A stretch of DNA of 64,000 nucleotides from Chondrus crispus. Lineage: Eukaryota; Rhodophyta; Florideophyceae; Gigartinales; Gigartinaceae. Made by a program: the position numbers and the translations under genes. Within the stretch, counting starts at the first letter, position 1. Each line of letters begins with the position of its first letter. Below the pieces are notes generated by a model. That model was not told the origin of the DNA, ran no database searches, and was given only the letters and a program-made list of their open reading frames with translations. Positions 53,740 to 63,044 of the stretch are shown piece after piece. The stretch lies in assembly GCF_000350225.1 (NCBI RefSeq), contig NW_005178559.1, forward strand, positions 5,987 to 69,986, given 5' to 3'.

Positions 53740-54680
53740 GCCGGGTCATCGAACAACCGGCGCAAAGAAGCGTTTTTCCAGGACCCCCCCGGAGGGCTGG
53801 CCATTTTTCCAAGAATTCCCCTTCGATTTCCTCCAAAACCCCACGGGTACGCCCCCGCCAGCCCCGCCAGCCCCGCACCGGTACGTCTCCGACCTTTCCC
53901 GGTGCGTGCGGTACCTCTGTCGGCCAAAACAGAGAGCGAAAACCGCACGGTAGTCCCTTTCCCGAACGGTTCCTATTTGGAAACTAATAGAAACTGTAAA
54001 AAACAGTCAGAAACGGCATAAACACGTTTCTGTTTCCAAATAGTCCCAGGTCGGCGACGACCTCAGGAGTTTGGAACCGTTCTCGGATATGGGCTACGAT
54101 TTTTATTCGCCCTTCTAGAGGGGAAATCGTAGCCCTTCTTCCCGTACAGTTTTCTTTTGAAGAACCGGGCGGGAACTCTGGTTTACAAGTACAGCGGACG
54201 GACCCGCTGTACCTTCAACCGTCCGGGTAGGCTTGCCGTTGCGGTGGGGCGTCTTCCCCCGGCGCCGAGCATCATCAAACCGGCGCCAAAGGAGCGATTT
54301 TCCCCCACCCCCCCGGAGGGCTGGCCGTTTTTCCAAAAATGGCGCTCCTTCACCCGCGAGACAGCGGGGTGTGTGACCGCCAGCCTGTCCGTGCGGTCAG
54401 TGGGGAGCTCCCAGCGGCGGTACGCTCTGCCGTTCGTCCAAAACCGGTCGGTAAGTCCTGCCATTGTTACTTTCCGCAGAGGCCCCGATTTGGAAACGAA
54501 AGGAAACTGTACAAAACGAGCAGAAACAGCGGTTTTACAGTTCCGGTTTCCAAATCCGCTTGGGCCTTCCCAAAGTCGGATTTTCCGTCTTGGGACCTCT
54601 GGACGCGGGCGAACCCGGGGAATGCAATGCCGTTAACGGGAGGGGGCTACGATTTTTTCCCATTCTTCTAGGAGGAAAAA
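53740..54680. repeat. two-copy hairpin module in the 3' region of the non-autonomous element
   Basis: Module 1 (about 53740-54150) and module 2 (about 54265-54690) share in order: a GGAGGGCTGGCC-TTTTTCCAA block, an ATTTGGAAAC/GTTTCCAAAT inverted pair (about 53967/54028 and 54490/54550), and a terminal hairpin GGGCTACGATTT/AAATCGTAGCCC (about 54088-54137; in the second copy about 54646-54690). Spacing between the modules is about 530 bp. Compensating differences between copies suggest RNA structure. Confidence 0.65.
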
Positions 54681-55499
54681 CGTAGCCCCCTTTTGGGCTT
54701 AATTAAAAGCCGGCGACCGGAGTCGCCTCCTTGCCGTCCAGGGCCCTCCGCGCGGGGTTAATCCGGCGCGGGGCAGCGGTAGCGCGCGGTTGCCCACGCG
54801 CTCTTGCGGTGGCGGGTTACCGCGACGGGTGCGGCCTGTGGCCTACCCCCGGGGTCGCCCGTCGGGGTGAGATCTTCCCGACCGCCTGGTCGGGGGTACC
54901 GCTGCGGGTTTCCCTCCGCCCTTCCATGTCGGGTTGAGGCGTACCGCGGCCCGACGGGCGGGCGACCGCACTATCGTCGTGACGGGTCATTGCGGGGGCG
55001 GGTTCCCGTTTCCCCCCGCAACACCCGGTGCGCGTCCCCATTACCGGCTTGGGGCGGAACCGGCCTTTTCCTTGGTAATTTCCGCCTGCTTTTTCCTTGC
55101 GACGGGTGGATTCTCGGCGGTTTGACGAGCTCCGATTGGGTACCCCCCGAGGATCGGAGGCGTCTTGAACCGCCGCCGTGGTCCAGCGGCCACACGTGCC
55201 GGGCGGTGTATGCCGCTCGCGCAACTCGTGGTCCACAGTGCCCTGGAGCCCCGGCGAGGTCGTGCCCATACAGTATTTACGCGGCTGGGTTCCGTCTCTC
55301 GGCGGCGGGTATGCACCGGGGCGTCAAGCCGTTTGACCACCGCCGCGTCAGGTCGTCCTGCCGGCGGGTCAGCTTCCCCCCCCCGCGCCGGTCCATCCGG
55401 TACGGCTCGGGCGGTGGCACGCAGGGGATCCGCGTGCGCCGTAAACGGGTGGTGGCCGCCTGGAGGAGACCCGCGGCGGAGTCGCCCCCCATCCGCGCC

Positions 55500-56235
55500 G
55501 GGTATTCCGGTGCGGGGTTTGGGGTGGCGCACGCGGGGTTACGCGTGCGTCGGTGGCGACCTCGCCCGCTCCTGCGCCGGGTCCTCCGGCGCGGGGTCTG
55601 CGGTGACACGCGCGGGGTTTCGCGTGCGTCTGTGGCGACCTCGCCCCCTCCTGCGCCTGGTCTTCCGGCGCGGGGTTTACGGTGACGCGCGCGGAGTTCC
55701 GCGTGCGTCTGTGGCGACCTCGCCCCCTCCTGCGCCGGGTCTTCCGGCGCGGGGTTTGCGGTGACGCGCGCGGGGTTTCGCGTGCGTCTATGGCGATTGG
55801 CCGCCTCCTGCGCCGGGTCTTCCGGCGCGGGGTTTGCGGTGACGTGCGCGGGGTTCCGCGCGCGTCTGTGGCGACCTCGCCCCCTCCTGCGCCGGGTCTT
55901 CCCGCGCAGTGTTTGCGGTGACGCGCGCGGGGTTCCGCGTCCGTCTGTGGCGACCTCGCTCCCTCCTGCGCCGGGTCTTCCGGCGCGGGGTTTGCGGTGA
56001 CGCGCGCGGGGTTTCGCGTGCGTCCGTGGAGATTGGCCGCCTCCTGCGCCGGGTCTTCCGGCGCGGGGGTTGCGGTGACGCGCGCGGGGTTCCGCGTGCG
56101 TCTGTGGCGACCTCGCTCCCTTCTGCGCCGGATGTTCCGGCGCGGGGTTTGCGGTGACACGCGCAGGATTCCGCGTGCGTCTGTGGCGATTGGCCGCCAC
56201 CCGGGGGAGGTCCTCCGCGGGATCGTCCCGCCCCG
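55500..56235. repeat. 79-bp GC-rich minisatellite, about nine units
   Basis: The unit start GTGACGCGCGCGGGG occurs at 55524, 55603, 55682, 55761, 55839, 55918, 55997, 56075 and 56154, so periods are 79 or 78 bp. Because 79 is not a multiple of three and the sequence lacks stops, all frames stay open. The encoded arginine/alanine repeats are therefore not evidence of a protein. Confidence 0.9.
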
Positions 56236-58835
56236 CGCTGAGTTACCCAGTGCGGTGTTAGCGGTGGCGTGCTGCCGCCCGCGTGCGCCAGAAGCGGTCT
56301 ATGAAGGCCTGGGGGAGTCCCTCCGCGGGTTCCCAGGTATCGTCCGCTGGGCAGTAGCCATACCAGCGGACCTTGTACTGGGTCCCTGTGCGGTTCTCCC
56401 GGTGACCGACCAGATGGCTGACCACATACTCTGCGGCGGGTTCGGGTTCTCCGTCCGCCGCGGGCTGGGTCGGGGTGCGGTTCCTCGACCACGTTGACGC
56501 CCGCGGGGGCCGTTTGGCGCTGGTTTCGCCAAGCGAACGGCCCCTGGCGGTTGAACGGGGATCCCGGGCGGAGACCTTGCCGGATGCGTAGCTTCTGGTA
56601 GTTGGCCTCTCGTGCCTCCAGAAGCTTGGCCCGCAGGCTCGCATCGGCAACGACGGGGCACCCCTCTTGTCGGTGCGTGGTGTCCAGGCAGAACCGGCAC
56701 GGTGGCGGTCCGGGAAATCTCCCGCCGGAGAACCGGACGCGTGGATCCTGCCCTTGCCTCCCGTACGGTCCTGTGCGCACGTCGCCAGGGTTGGCGGGTG
56801 GAACTGGGGCGCTCGCCGTCGACGATGCCGGCGACGGATAATAACTCGTCGGTGGCGAGCTCATCGAGGTTGGCGTGGCGGTTTGGTCCGTCACGGCCAG
56901 GATTGCTTCTTCAGCAAATCCCCCGGCCGTCGGGATGTCGGATGCCGACTCAACCGACAGCACGGGCCTCGTCCTTGCGGTGCGGTCGAATCTTCTAGCC
57001 ACTCCGGACGGCCCTCGGTGAGCCATGGCTGACATCCCTTGTCGACGGGAAGCCCGATTGGTTTCCCCGATCGCTTGCGCATAGCGAGCGACGGATTGGT
57101 AGTCCACATCGGGGTGCGTGGCGAGGTAATTACGAACCTGCACGCACGTGGCGGGCAGTAACCCCTCGACGAACAGGGACTTCAACCGCCTGTCGGAGAA
57201 TACCGTACCGCAGCGGAGTGCCTTGTCCCAGAGGTAGTTGCTGTAGACCTCCTCCGTCATTTTTGAACTCTGACGGAAGGAGGTCACGTCCCAAACCGCT
57301 TCGGAAATTTCCTCATCGGTCGCATAGGTACGCAACAAAAAGTTGACGACCTGCGGGTACGTCCTGAGCAGTTCGCGCCGCTCCACGTCAACCGCCATGG
57401 TATTTCCATTGAGACGGGACTGGAGTAGGGCGTGAGCCTGACCGGTGAGGTAGAACTGGAAGCACCACACGGCGGCTCCCTCGGTGATCCCGTTGTGGTC
57501 GCACGCCATCTTGAGGCGTGCGAGGAGTCCCAATACCGCAATCGGATCTTGACCGCTGAACGTGTGGGACCTCATCTGCACGTCCAGTTTTTTCCGGTAA
57601 CGGTTAATGTGCCGCGCTACTGTGGAGTCGTAGCGCGAGCCACGCCGTTCCAGGCGGTAGGTCTTGTAGTTGACGGCCTTGGTAAACAGGTCATTGAGGG
57701 GCCTGATTACCGTGGGCCGTCGCTCGTCGCTCGTCGGGGCAGCCCGGCGGTGTCTGCTCGAGCGACGACGCTCCTCATCCGATCGGACTCGGAAGTCTTC
57801 CGAGTCGGATGGGTCGTGCCGGTGCCAATCTCGGCTTCTATCGCGGCGTGCCCTGTGTCTTTGCCTACGAGAGTCTTCCGAACCGGATGGGTCATCATCG
57901 GAGGGGTATCCTCCCCCTCCGGCATCGCGGTATCGCCCGTGGCGTGCCTCGCGGTTATCGCGGTATCGCCAGCGGCGTTCCTCGCGGTCTTCATCCGTCT
58001 TGTGACGGGGGTCTTCTGCGTCGGAATACCGGGTGTATTCCGCTTCGGTCCTGTGCGTGCCGGGTGCACGTCTTCTGCTCAACCGGTACGGGTCCCGATT
58101 CTCTGTCTCGGGGAGCCCCAGGCGGTTGTCTGTCCCGCGGGGGTCGCCCGTACCGGCGTGTATGGGGAGGACATTTTCTGTGGTCCTCCCTGTAGCACCG
58201 TGAACGGTTGGGAGATAGATGGCTCTGCCCTCCGGGTGAGGGTCCATCCTATCAATCCCGGGTACGGCGCCGATCGGATCAGCGATATTAAAGCTTGAGT
58301 CCGGAACGGTTTCACGGCGCGGCGCCGGCGGCGGTACCGCGCCTCCCGTTTCGGTAAATGTCGTGGCCAGACGGATGGCCACGGCGGAGCTAATAGCTCC
58401 CTTTAGAGCCAATGCGGTCGGAGATTCGTCCTCCTCCGCGGCGAGCGCTGCCACCACCTCGTCGCGTACGAAGGGGGCGATCTTCTTGTCCAGCAGGGCG
58501 CGGAGCGCGGTGTCCGCATGCTCCGCCACCAGTCTTGGTGCCGTTCGGTCGAGGCAAACCTGGACGACCTGAGGTACTTCCTCAGCGAGGAAATCCTCCA
58601 TCCAGGTTTGTAGTCGCGGGAGTAACGCGTCGTACAGTACTTGTACGCGGTTCCCCCCACCAGCCGGTAGCCCGGCGGTGGTGTCCGACACGGAAGGGAT
58701 CTTCTGGCCCCTGGTAGACGGCGGGCGTAGCAGGGCTTCCGGGTTGTCGATCCGGGGGCGCTGTGCGCCTCTGCCACTGCGGGTACTTGCTCGCCCGGAG
58801 GCGGTATCTTCTCCGGCGGAGTCCGTACGGTTCAT
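55788..58835 (-). CDS. gag: Gag of the non-autonomous LTR element
   Basis: The open frame starts at 58835 (MNRTDSAGEDTASGR). The N-terminal part has helices (YDALLPRLQTWMEDFL, HADTALRALLDKKIAPF). An arginine/aspartate-rich disordered middle follows, then the capsid-like core (AVNYKTYRLERRGSR, FSGQDPIAVLGLLARL, CFQFYLTGQAHALL, FLLRTYATDEEISEAV, CGTVFSDRRLKSLFVEG) and a CCHC knuckle (CRFCLDTTHRQEGC, about 56660-56700). The core layout resembles the Gag of the 21.9-35.0 kb Ty3 but the sequence is distant. The frame runs on through the minisatellite, so the true end of Gag is probably near 56.45 kb. Confidence 0.85.
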   Translation of the reverse strand: MNRTDSAGEDTASGRASTRSGRGAQRPRIDNPEALLRPPSTRGQKIPSVSDTTAGLPAGGGNRVQVLYDALLPRLQTWMEDFLAEEVPQVVQVCLDRTAPRLVAEHADTALRALLDKKIAPFVRDEVVAALAAEEDESPTALALKGAISSAVAIRLATTFTETGGAVPPPAPRRETVPDSSFNIADPIGAVPGIDRMDPHPEGRAIYLPTVHGATGRTTENVLPIHAGTGDPRGTDNRLGLPETENRDPYRLSRRRAPGTHRTEAEYTRYSDAEDPRHKTDEDREERRWRYRDNREARHGRYRDAGGGGYPSDDDPSGSEDSRRQRHRARRDRSRDWHRHDPSDSEDFRVRSDEERRRSSRHRRAAPTSDERRPTVIRPLNDLFTKAVNYKTYRLERRGSRYDSTVARHINRYRKKLDVQMRSHTFSGQDPIAVLGLLARLKMACDHNGITEGAAVWCFQFYLTGQAHALLQSRLNGNTMAVDVERRELLRTYPQVVNFLLRTYATDEEISEAVWDVTSFRQSSKMTEEVYSNYLWDKALRCGTVFSDRRLKSLFVEGLLPATCVQVRNYLATHPDVDYQSVARYAQAIGETNRASRRQGMSAMAHRGPSGVARRFDRTARTRPVLSVESASDIPTAGGFAEEAILAVTDQTATPTSMSSPPTSYYPSPASSTASAPVPPANPGDVRTGPYGRQGQDPRVRFSGGRFPGPPPCRFCLDTTHRQEGCPVVADASLRAKLLEAREANYQKLRIRQGLRPGSPFNRQGPFAWRNQRQTAPAGVNVVEEPHPDPARGGRRTRTRRRVCGQPSGRSPGEPHRDPVQGPLVWLLPSGRYLGTRGGTPPGLHRPLLAHAGGSTPPLTPHWVTQRGAGRSRGGPPPGGGQSPQTHAESCACHRKPRAGTSGAEGSEVATDARGTPRASPQPPRRKTRRRRRPISTDARETPRASPQTPRRKTRRRRERGRHRRTRNPARVTANTAREDPAQEGARSPQTRAEPRARHRKPRAGRPGAGGGQSP
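56310..56445 (-). other. chromodomain-coding segment
   Basis: The minus strand reads EYVVSHLVGHRENRTG, then YKVRWYGYCPADDTWEP and AEGLPQAFIDRF. This is a chromodomain core (aromatic residues in YVV and W-x-GY, then DTWEP), as found at the end of chromovirus integrases. In this element it follows Gag directly. It could target Gag-containing particles or a borrowed integrase to chromatin; that role is inferred. Confidence 0.8.
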
Positions 58836-58945
58836 CGTCGATGATCACTGGCGATCGACGCGGTGATTTTCGACCTCTTTCAATCCGATCGGTAGTTGCT
58901 TGCGCTGGCGATCCAGTGCGGGCTCAACCTCTGTAGTTATACCCT

Positions 58946-58962
58946 CCACAAGAGTACCAAAA
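58946..58962 (-). other. tRNA primer-binding site of the non-autonomous element
   Basis: After the LTR end the minus strand reads TTT then TGGTACTCTTGTGG. It differs from the primer site of the larger Ty3. Confidence 0.55.
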
Positions 58963-59539
58963 TGTGGTATAACTACCTTCGTCCCGACCACTCGGAACGA
59001 GGGGGGTTAGAGGTAAGGGAGCGCGCGCCGCTGGGTAACCCACGCGAGCGCAAACCGTACGGAAGGACTCGAAAAGAGGGAAGGCTCACGTGGCCGGTGA
59101 CGCGCAGCCGGTCGGTGGTGTTAGATCCGGACGGCCGGTCACGGGTTAGAAGCCTGAGACTTAGAGGTAAAACCGGACGGAGTTAGCAAAAAGCCGTAAA
59201 GGGAAGGGAGGCGAGTCTGCCCCCGTTTACTGGAACGGGGCAGGTGCCCCCGGTCTTAACCCCTAAGTGGGACGCCAGGACACCTGTCCCGCTACAGTAG
59301 CTGTTACTTACTGTATACCAGCTACTGTGCTAAATTGGCTAATTTGTGCCATTAACTACTAATTACTAATTACTTACCGTTCGGATCCTACACATGTAAC
59401 CAGCGGGGTACTACTGTACTCCGCACCGGCCGTGTGCTGTAAATATAACTCCTTACAGTTCTTCTCGCGCTTACAGCCCATCGTACTGTATCCCGGGGCG
59501 GCAGCGGTGGCGCCGTTGCCTTCGCGCTGTTGTACTACA
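58963..59539 (-). repeat. 5' LTR of the non-autonomous element
   Basis: 577 bp, six differences from the left copy. Followed by AGTAG at 59540-59544. Confidence 0.93.
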
Positions 59540-59747
59540 AGTAGAAGGATGGCACGAATGTCTATTCTCCTAAATATTCTCATTGGGAGGTGCAACGCGG
59601 CATGCGACTGTCTTTCCATGCGATTCCTCTTCTGATCACTTCACAAGCCCGTCCTCTATTCTCCTCATTACCTTCAGCATCGTCGAAGCACACAGGGCTT
59701 CTAACATCGCCGAGAACCGGCGTCAGCTTCCACGTTCCACAAAGGAG

Positions 59748-61025
59748 CTACCGTCTCCTTGGGGGTCGTATGAGACCAAGTCGACGTAACATATCTGCAA
59801 CTTTGTCCCTCTCTTCTGTATTTTCCCTTACGCGAACCCGCCCTCTTTGCATTGCTTGCTCCATGTGCCAATTATTTTGTGTATGCACGAAAGGCGTTCC
59901 TCGTACATCGTTCTCCTGTGCTGTATCCAGAGTCTCGAAATAGTTTTTACCATCGCTTTCAAGTAAATAGTTATGAATTTTGCAGCAAACAACAACAATT
60001 AGAGTACTGCAAGACACCGAGAAACGAAGGGGTGACCAAAAAACGCCGAAGCGAGAAATCAGCATTCCAAAGGCTTGCTCAACAGTGATGCGACAAGACG
60101 ACAAATAAAAGTTAAACGCGTCCTGTCTCTGGGACAGGCCAAATCCATTGTATGGTGTCAACACACGCTGACTATTAGCATAGGCGTCATCGGCCGCAAT
60201 GCATGCCCATGAAGGCAGACCCCCTTGTTTCACTACCGAATACAATAGCGTGGCTTGAAATGCCGTCGAATCATGAGTGCTACCCGCATGGCGGGCAGAA
60301 ACAAACACAAATCTGTAGTCTGCCGCAACAACGGCTTGCACACATAAAGCGTAGAACCCTTTTCCGTTGAAGTACTTGCGTGGATCTGGAGTGTCGTGCA
60401 ACGTAGGTTGGCGTACTTTTATAGCAATGCCATCGATTGCTGCGATGATACCTTCTAGGGGCGAATTGCGCAAACTTTGGAATTGCTGCACTGCTGCTTG
60501 GCAACTTGGGATAGAGGTCGGAAATTCGATGGGTGCAAGCACTTTGTTGAGGGCTTGCAATGTTTCATGAAAGAATGGGTATGTGGTAGACGTTGCCAAA
60601 CCATAAGACCAACCAGTATCTAAGTAGCTAGCCCCTGCTAAAATCCGCATTGTGATGCAAAGCATAGTTTCAACGCTTTTCGTTGCGTTTGTGCAATTTA
60701 GTCGAATTTGAGACCTCTCTAGCACCGGCCGCAACTTTTTGCAAAGGTCTTGAAATTGTGCCGGAGAGAGGCGATATAGTTTTGTAAATAGGTCTTCACC
60801 AAGCAACGCCAGATGTTTTTCGAGACAGAAACTTTCTCTAATGACTGTGATCGTCCGTTGAGGAGGAACACGGCAACTAATTGACGCCTGTAAGATTGTT
60901 GAGAAAACTATTTGCAACGTCTCTCTGATTTTTCTTTTTTTCTCGATCTGCAATACTCTGCGGAACGGGAGACGCCGCCTAGTCACGTAGAGGAAACGAG
61001 CAGCCATCTTTCTCTTAAATTGCAT
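59748..61025 (-). CDS. PIF/Harbinger transposase, uninterrupted
   Basis: 425 codons without a break, close to the usual length. A helical N-terminus with SPAQFQDLCKKLRP is followed by the DDE_Tnp_4 catalytic domain: AAIDGIAIKV (D198), KYFNGKGFYALCVQAV, GSTHDSTAF (D252), ADDAYANSQRV, and VEQAFGMLISRFGVFW (E316), then CCKIHNYLL. All three catalytic residues are present. PIF elements also need a Myb-like second protein; none is seen nearby. I could not define terminal repeats. The left flank is disturbed by the LTR element ending at 59539, so the transposon may extend left of 52893. Confidence 0.9.
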   Translation of the reverse strand: MQFKRKMAARFLYVTRRRLPFRRVLQIEKKRKIRETLQIVFSTILQASISCRVPPQRTITVIRESFCLEKHLALLGEDLFTKLYRLSPAQFQDLCKKLRPVLERSQIRLNCTNATKSVETMLCITMRILAGASYLDTGWSYGLATSTTYPFFHETLQALNKVLAPIEFPTSIPSCQAAVQQFQSLRNSPLEGIIAAIDGIAIKVRQPTLHDTPDPRKYFNGKGFYALCVQAVVAADYRFVFVSARHAGSTHDSTAFQATLLYSVVKQGGLPSWACIAADDAYANSQRVLTPYNGFGLSQRQDAFNFYLSSCRITVEQAFGMLISRFGVFWSPLRFSVSCSTLIVVVCCKIHNYLLESDGKNYFETLDTAQENDVRGTPFVHTQNNWHMEQAMQRGRVRVRENTEERDKVADMLRRLGLIRPPRRR

Positions 61026-61469
61026 GTGGCAGAGGGAATAATTTCACGATTGAAACGAGCAGGCATCGGTATCTGCAATGGCAGTCGCAGAGGGAACGAT
61101 CGAGTATGAGCACTTCAAGGGTGCACACCTAGTACTCGAGTGCGATATTATTGGTTGTCTGTGAAAAGTTTCTAAATGTTATAGACCGAACGGCCAGACG
61201 GAAATTGGAAATCGCTGCATTGCTGTCATATTTCTGATTTCCAAATTCCAGCTTCGAAAAACTCATAGAATGACCCTCAGATCAATAGAGCTTCTGAATC
61301 TTGGCAATTCTACTAAAGTTGTGCGCAGAAATTAAAATTAATTTTGCCAAAAACCTGTCACAGACACCATTGCCCCTCCAATATGCCATTACAGCTCGGC
61401 CGCACAATGCGTATAATTATCGTTAAAAACACACCATTAAACTCTGTAAGATCGCACGAACACAGTATA
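61026..61469. other. flank of the Harbinger transposase gene
   Basis: No coding sequence. A related pair of units, GGCAGAGGGAAT and CGCAGAGGGAAC, lies at 61028 and 61086. A Harbinger terminus is expected here but I cannot place it. Confidence 0.35.
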
Positions 61470-62299
61470 CAGTCGACCCTACGCATTAGTGCCGCCCTGT
61501 GTAAGGACTAATAATACGGCACTAATTCGGAGCGGCACAACCAGAAAACAGAATCACTACCCGGCCAGAACTCTGTTATTAGAGTCTGCTGTTGTTGCCT
61601 TTCACCTGTCTCTCATGCCTAGCTTCTAGAAAAGCTCGTTTTGCGGACCTCAAGTGCGAAAAGGCATTGCTCACATCGCACTCCACACCCAGACTCTCCA
61701 AAGATCCAAACAACCTTGCTAGTACTACAGCACTCGGTACGGCCCGCCTCTCCGTAATTTCACACTCGTCTTCTGCCACACAATCATCCATCATAGCATC
61801 ACTGGCAGACTGATTCTGTAGCTCTCCACCATAATGTATTGAACCGCAAGCACCACTAATAGAAGCTTCTGGCACAAGCTCATTAGTCTCGATCTCAATC
61901 CATTCCTCCACATCTTTCCTGCAGAATTCTGCAGTTTCTGCAAGGCCGTCTTCTGGCACCAGGCTCAGTCGGGAGAGAAATCCTACTATACCATCCACCA
62001 TAGGTTTATCAATTTCTGTTTCATTTCGACCAACTTTCCGACCTGCAGCAGATGCCCAACCTCGATTTTCTGTGCAATCGTAAGACGCGTACGCTTCGCT
62101 TTGGCGATCTTTTCAGGATTCATGTTAGGGTCTTTGAGTGAGGTGCCATCACGTCACCAATTGAGCTGAGGCGCATGAGGAGTGGCCGATGACGACGTCG
62201 TGCATGACACGTGGCAGAACCTGTGTCTGCCGGTTTTGGCGGCACTAATTCGAGGGTGGCAATAATGAAAGCGGCACTATTGCGCGTCCCCCCCCCCTG
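61470..62299 (-). mobile_element. pogo/Tigger-like deletion derivative, 830 bp
   Basis: TA borders (61468-61469 and 62300-62301). The left end CAGTCGACCCTACGCATT and the right end, reversed, CAGGGGGGGGGGACGCGC are followed in both by TTAGTGCCGC/ATAGTGCCGC; a second ACTAATTCG-G-G block lies inside each end. CAGTCGACCC is a typical Tigger terminus. The coding remnant holds only the two ends of a transposase. Confidence 0.75.
61579..62129 (-). pseudogene. Tigger-like transposase remnant, N-terminal HTH and C-terminal tail
   Basis: From the ATG at about 62122 the minus strand reads MNPEKIAKAKRTRLTIA then QKIEVGHLLQVGKLVEM, the CENP-B-type helix-turn-helix start. Stops follow quickly, and the frame from 62001 (MVDGIVGFLSRLSLVPEDG) gives the acidic C-terminal tail ending HERQVKGNNSRL at 61579. 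The catalytic DDE_1 domain is missing, so it is an internal deletion. Confidence 0.6.
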
Positions 62300-62358
62300 T
62301 ACCCCAAGCACCACATCATCACGCAAAAGCCACCCAACCTTCTTCAGCGAAGTTCGCT

Positions 62359-62413
62359 GACGGGATATGTCTGTGTTGGTTCACTGAGCGAACCAACACA
62401 GACTTATCCCGTC
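62359..62413. repeat. 24-bp hairpin just upstream of the host gene
   Basis: GACGGGATATGTCTGTGTTG and onward (62359-62382) pairs with 62390-62413 with one mismatch and a 7-nt loop. It ends 31 bases before the ATG at 62445, in the expected promoter or 5' UTR. It may act as an RNA hairpin or be the scar of an insertion. Confidence 0.85.
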
Positions 62414-62444
62414 CAGCCGGGTCACTCAAGCGTGCCATCAAGCC

Positions 62445-63044
62445 ATGCAAGCCGCGAGCCGCCTTCTAGTTTCGCGTCTCCCGCGCCACTCAACGGCCCT
62501 CACGCGGCATCTCTCGACCTCGCGCGGTGTGCGCCGCCCGCCCGCCGCGACGAATCCGGGCGTCACCGCCGCCCAATTCCGCGCGCTCTTCGACACCTCG
62601 CCCGCGTCCACGGCGCGCGGGCGCGCGCGTCCGCGCCACTTCCGCTGGGACTGGCACCTGCGCAACTTCCTGATGGCCCTGATCCCGCCGGCCGTGCTGC
62701 TGCTCTTCCTCAGGGTCGCGACGTACCAGTTTGGCGGCGACCACGCTATCTACGACAAGATCTTCGACCCGGCCCCCGGGAGCCCGGCCGCACACACGCC
62801 CGCACCCGCCTCCTCGCAGGAGGGCCTGGCCCACGCCGCACTTCAAGGCCGCCACATAGAGGAGCGCCTCGCCCATCTGGAGAGGCAGCTAGGCGGTCTG
62901 CAGAGCCGTGCCCCGCCCGCCACAGATCATAGTATTCTGATCGAAGGGAACGCAGACGCCGGCCCCGCCGCGGACGTGCGCGCCGATCGGGTTGCCAGAG
63001 CAAGAGATCTCGCTAGGGCGATGTCCCGAGATTCGCCGTCGTGA
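62445..63044 (+). CDS. predicted mitochondrial single-span membrane protein
   Basis: 199 residues, intronless, GC-rich. The N-terminus is basic and free of acidic residues (MQAASRLLVSRLPRHST, then RHLSTSRGVRR), a typical mitochondrial presequence with a likely cleavage site near RHLSTS. Residues 75-93 (FLMALIPPAVLLLFLRVA) form one membrane helix, preceded by RWDWHLRN. The remainder is soluble: an alanine/proline linker, a short coiled segment (EERLAHLERQLGGLQ, about 137-151) and a charged tail ending AMSRDSPS. Inner-membrane topology would suit a small respiratory-complex or assembly subunit, but I do not recognise a family. The start is the first ATG in frame after the hairpin. This is the only intact host-like gene in the window. 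Confidence 0.7.
   Translation: MQAASRLLVSRLPRHSTALTRHLSTSRGVRRPPAATNPGVTAAQFRALFDTSPASTARGRARPRHFRWDWHLRNFLMALIPPAVLLLFLRVATYQFGGDHAIYDKIFDPAPGSPAAHTPAPASSQEGLAHAALQGRHIEERLAHLERQLGGLQSRAPPATDHSILIEGNADAGPAADVRADRVARARDLARAMSRDSPS

Larger units (their letters stand above)
52898..59539 (-). mobile_element. non-autonomous Ty3-type LTR element (Gag plus chromodomain, no pol)
   Basis: The 577-bp LTRs (52898-53474 and 58963-59539) differ at six positions, and AGTAG flanks both ends (52893-52897 and 59540-59544). It is transcribed leftward: primer site beside the right LTR (TGGTACTCTTGTGGAGG), a long gag, a chromodomain segment at about 56.31-56.44 kb, a 79-bp minisatellite, a structured 3' region with two similar modules, a polypurine tract (AAGGAAGGGGG), then the left LTR. 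Protease, RT, RNase H and integrase are absent, so it must borrow them. About 1 percent LTR divergence makes it older than the 21.9-35.0 kb element but still recent. Apart from the missing pol it looks mostly whole. Confidence 0.9.

Noticed and set aside
54804-55685. 293-codon plus-strand ORF in the non-autonomous LTR element
   Set aside because: Runs into the minisatellite and is arginine/glycine/proline-rich in the manner of a GC-driven open frame; not comparable to the antisense ORF of the larger Ty3.
55500-56235. CRISPR-like array
   Set aside because: Units are contiguous 78/79-bp tandem repeats without distinct spacers, in eukaryotic DNA.
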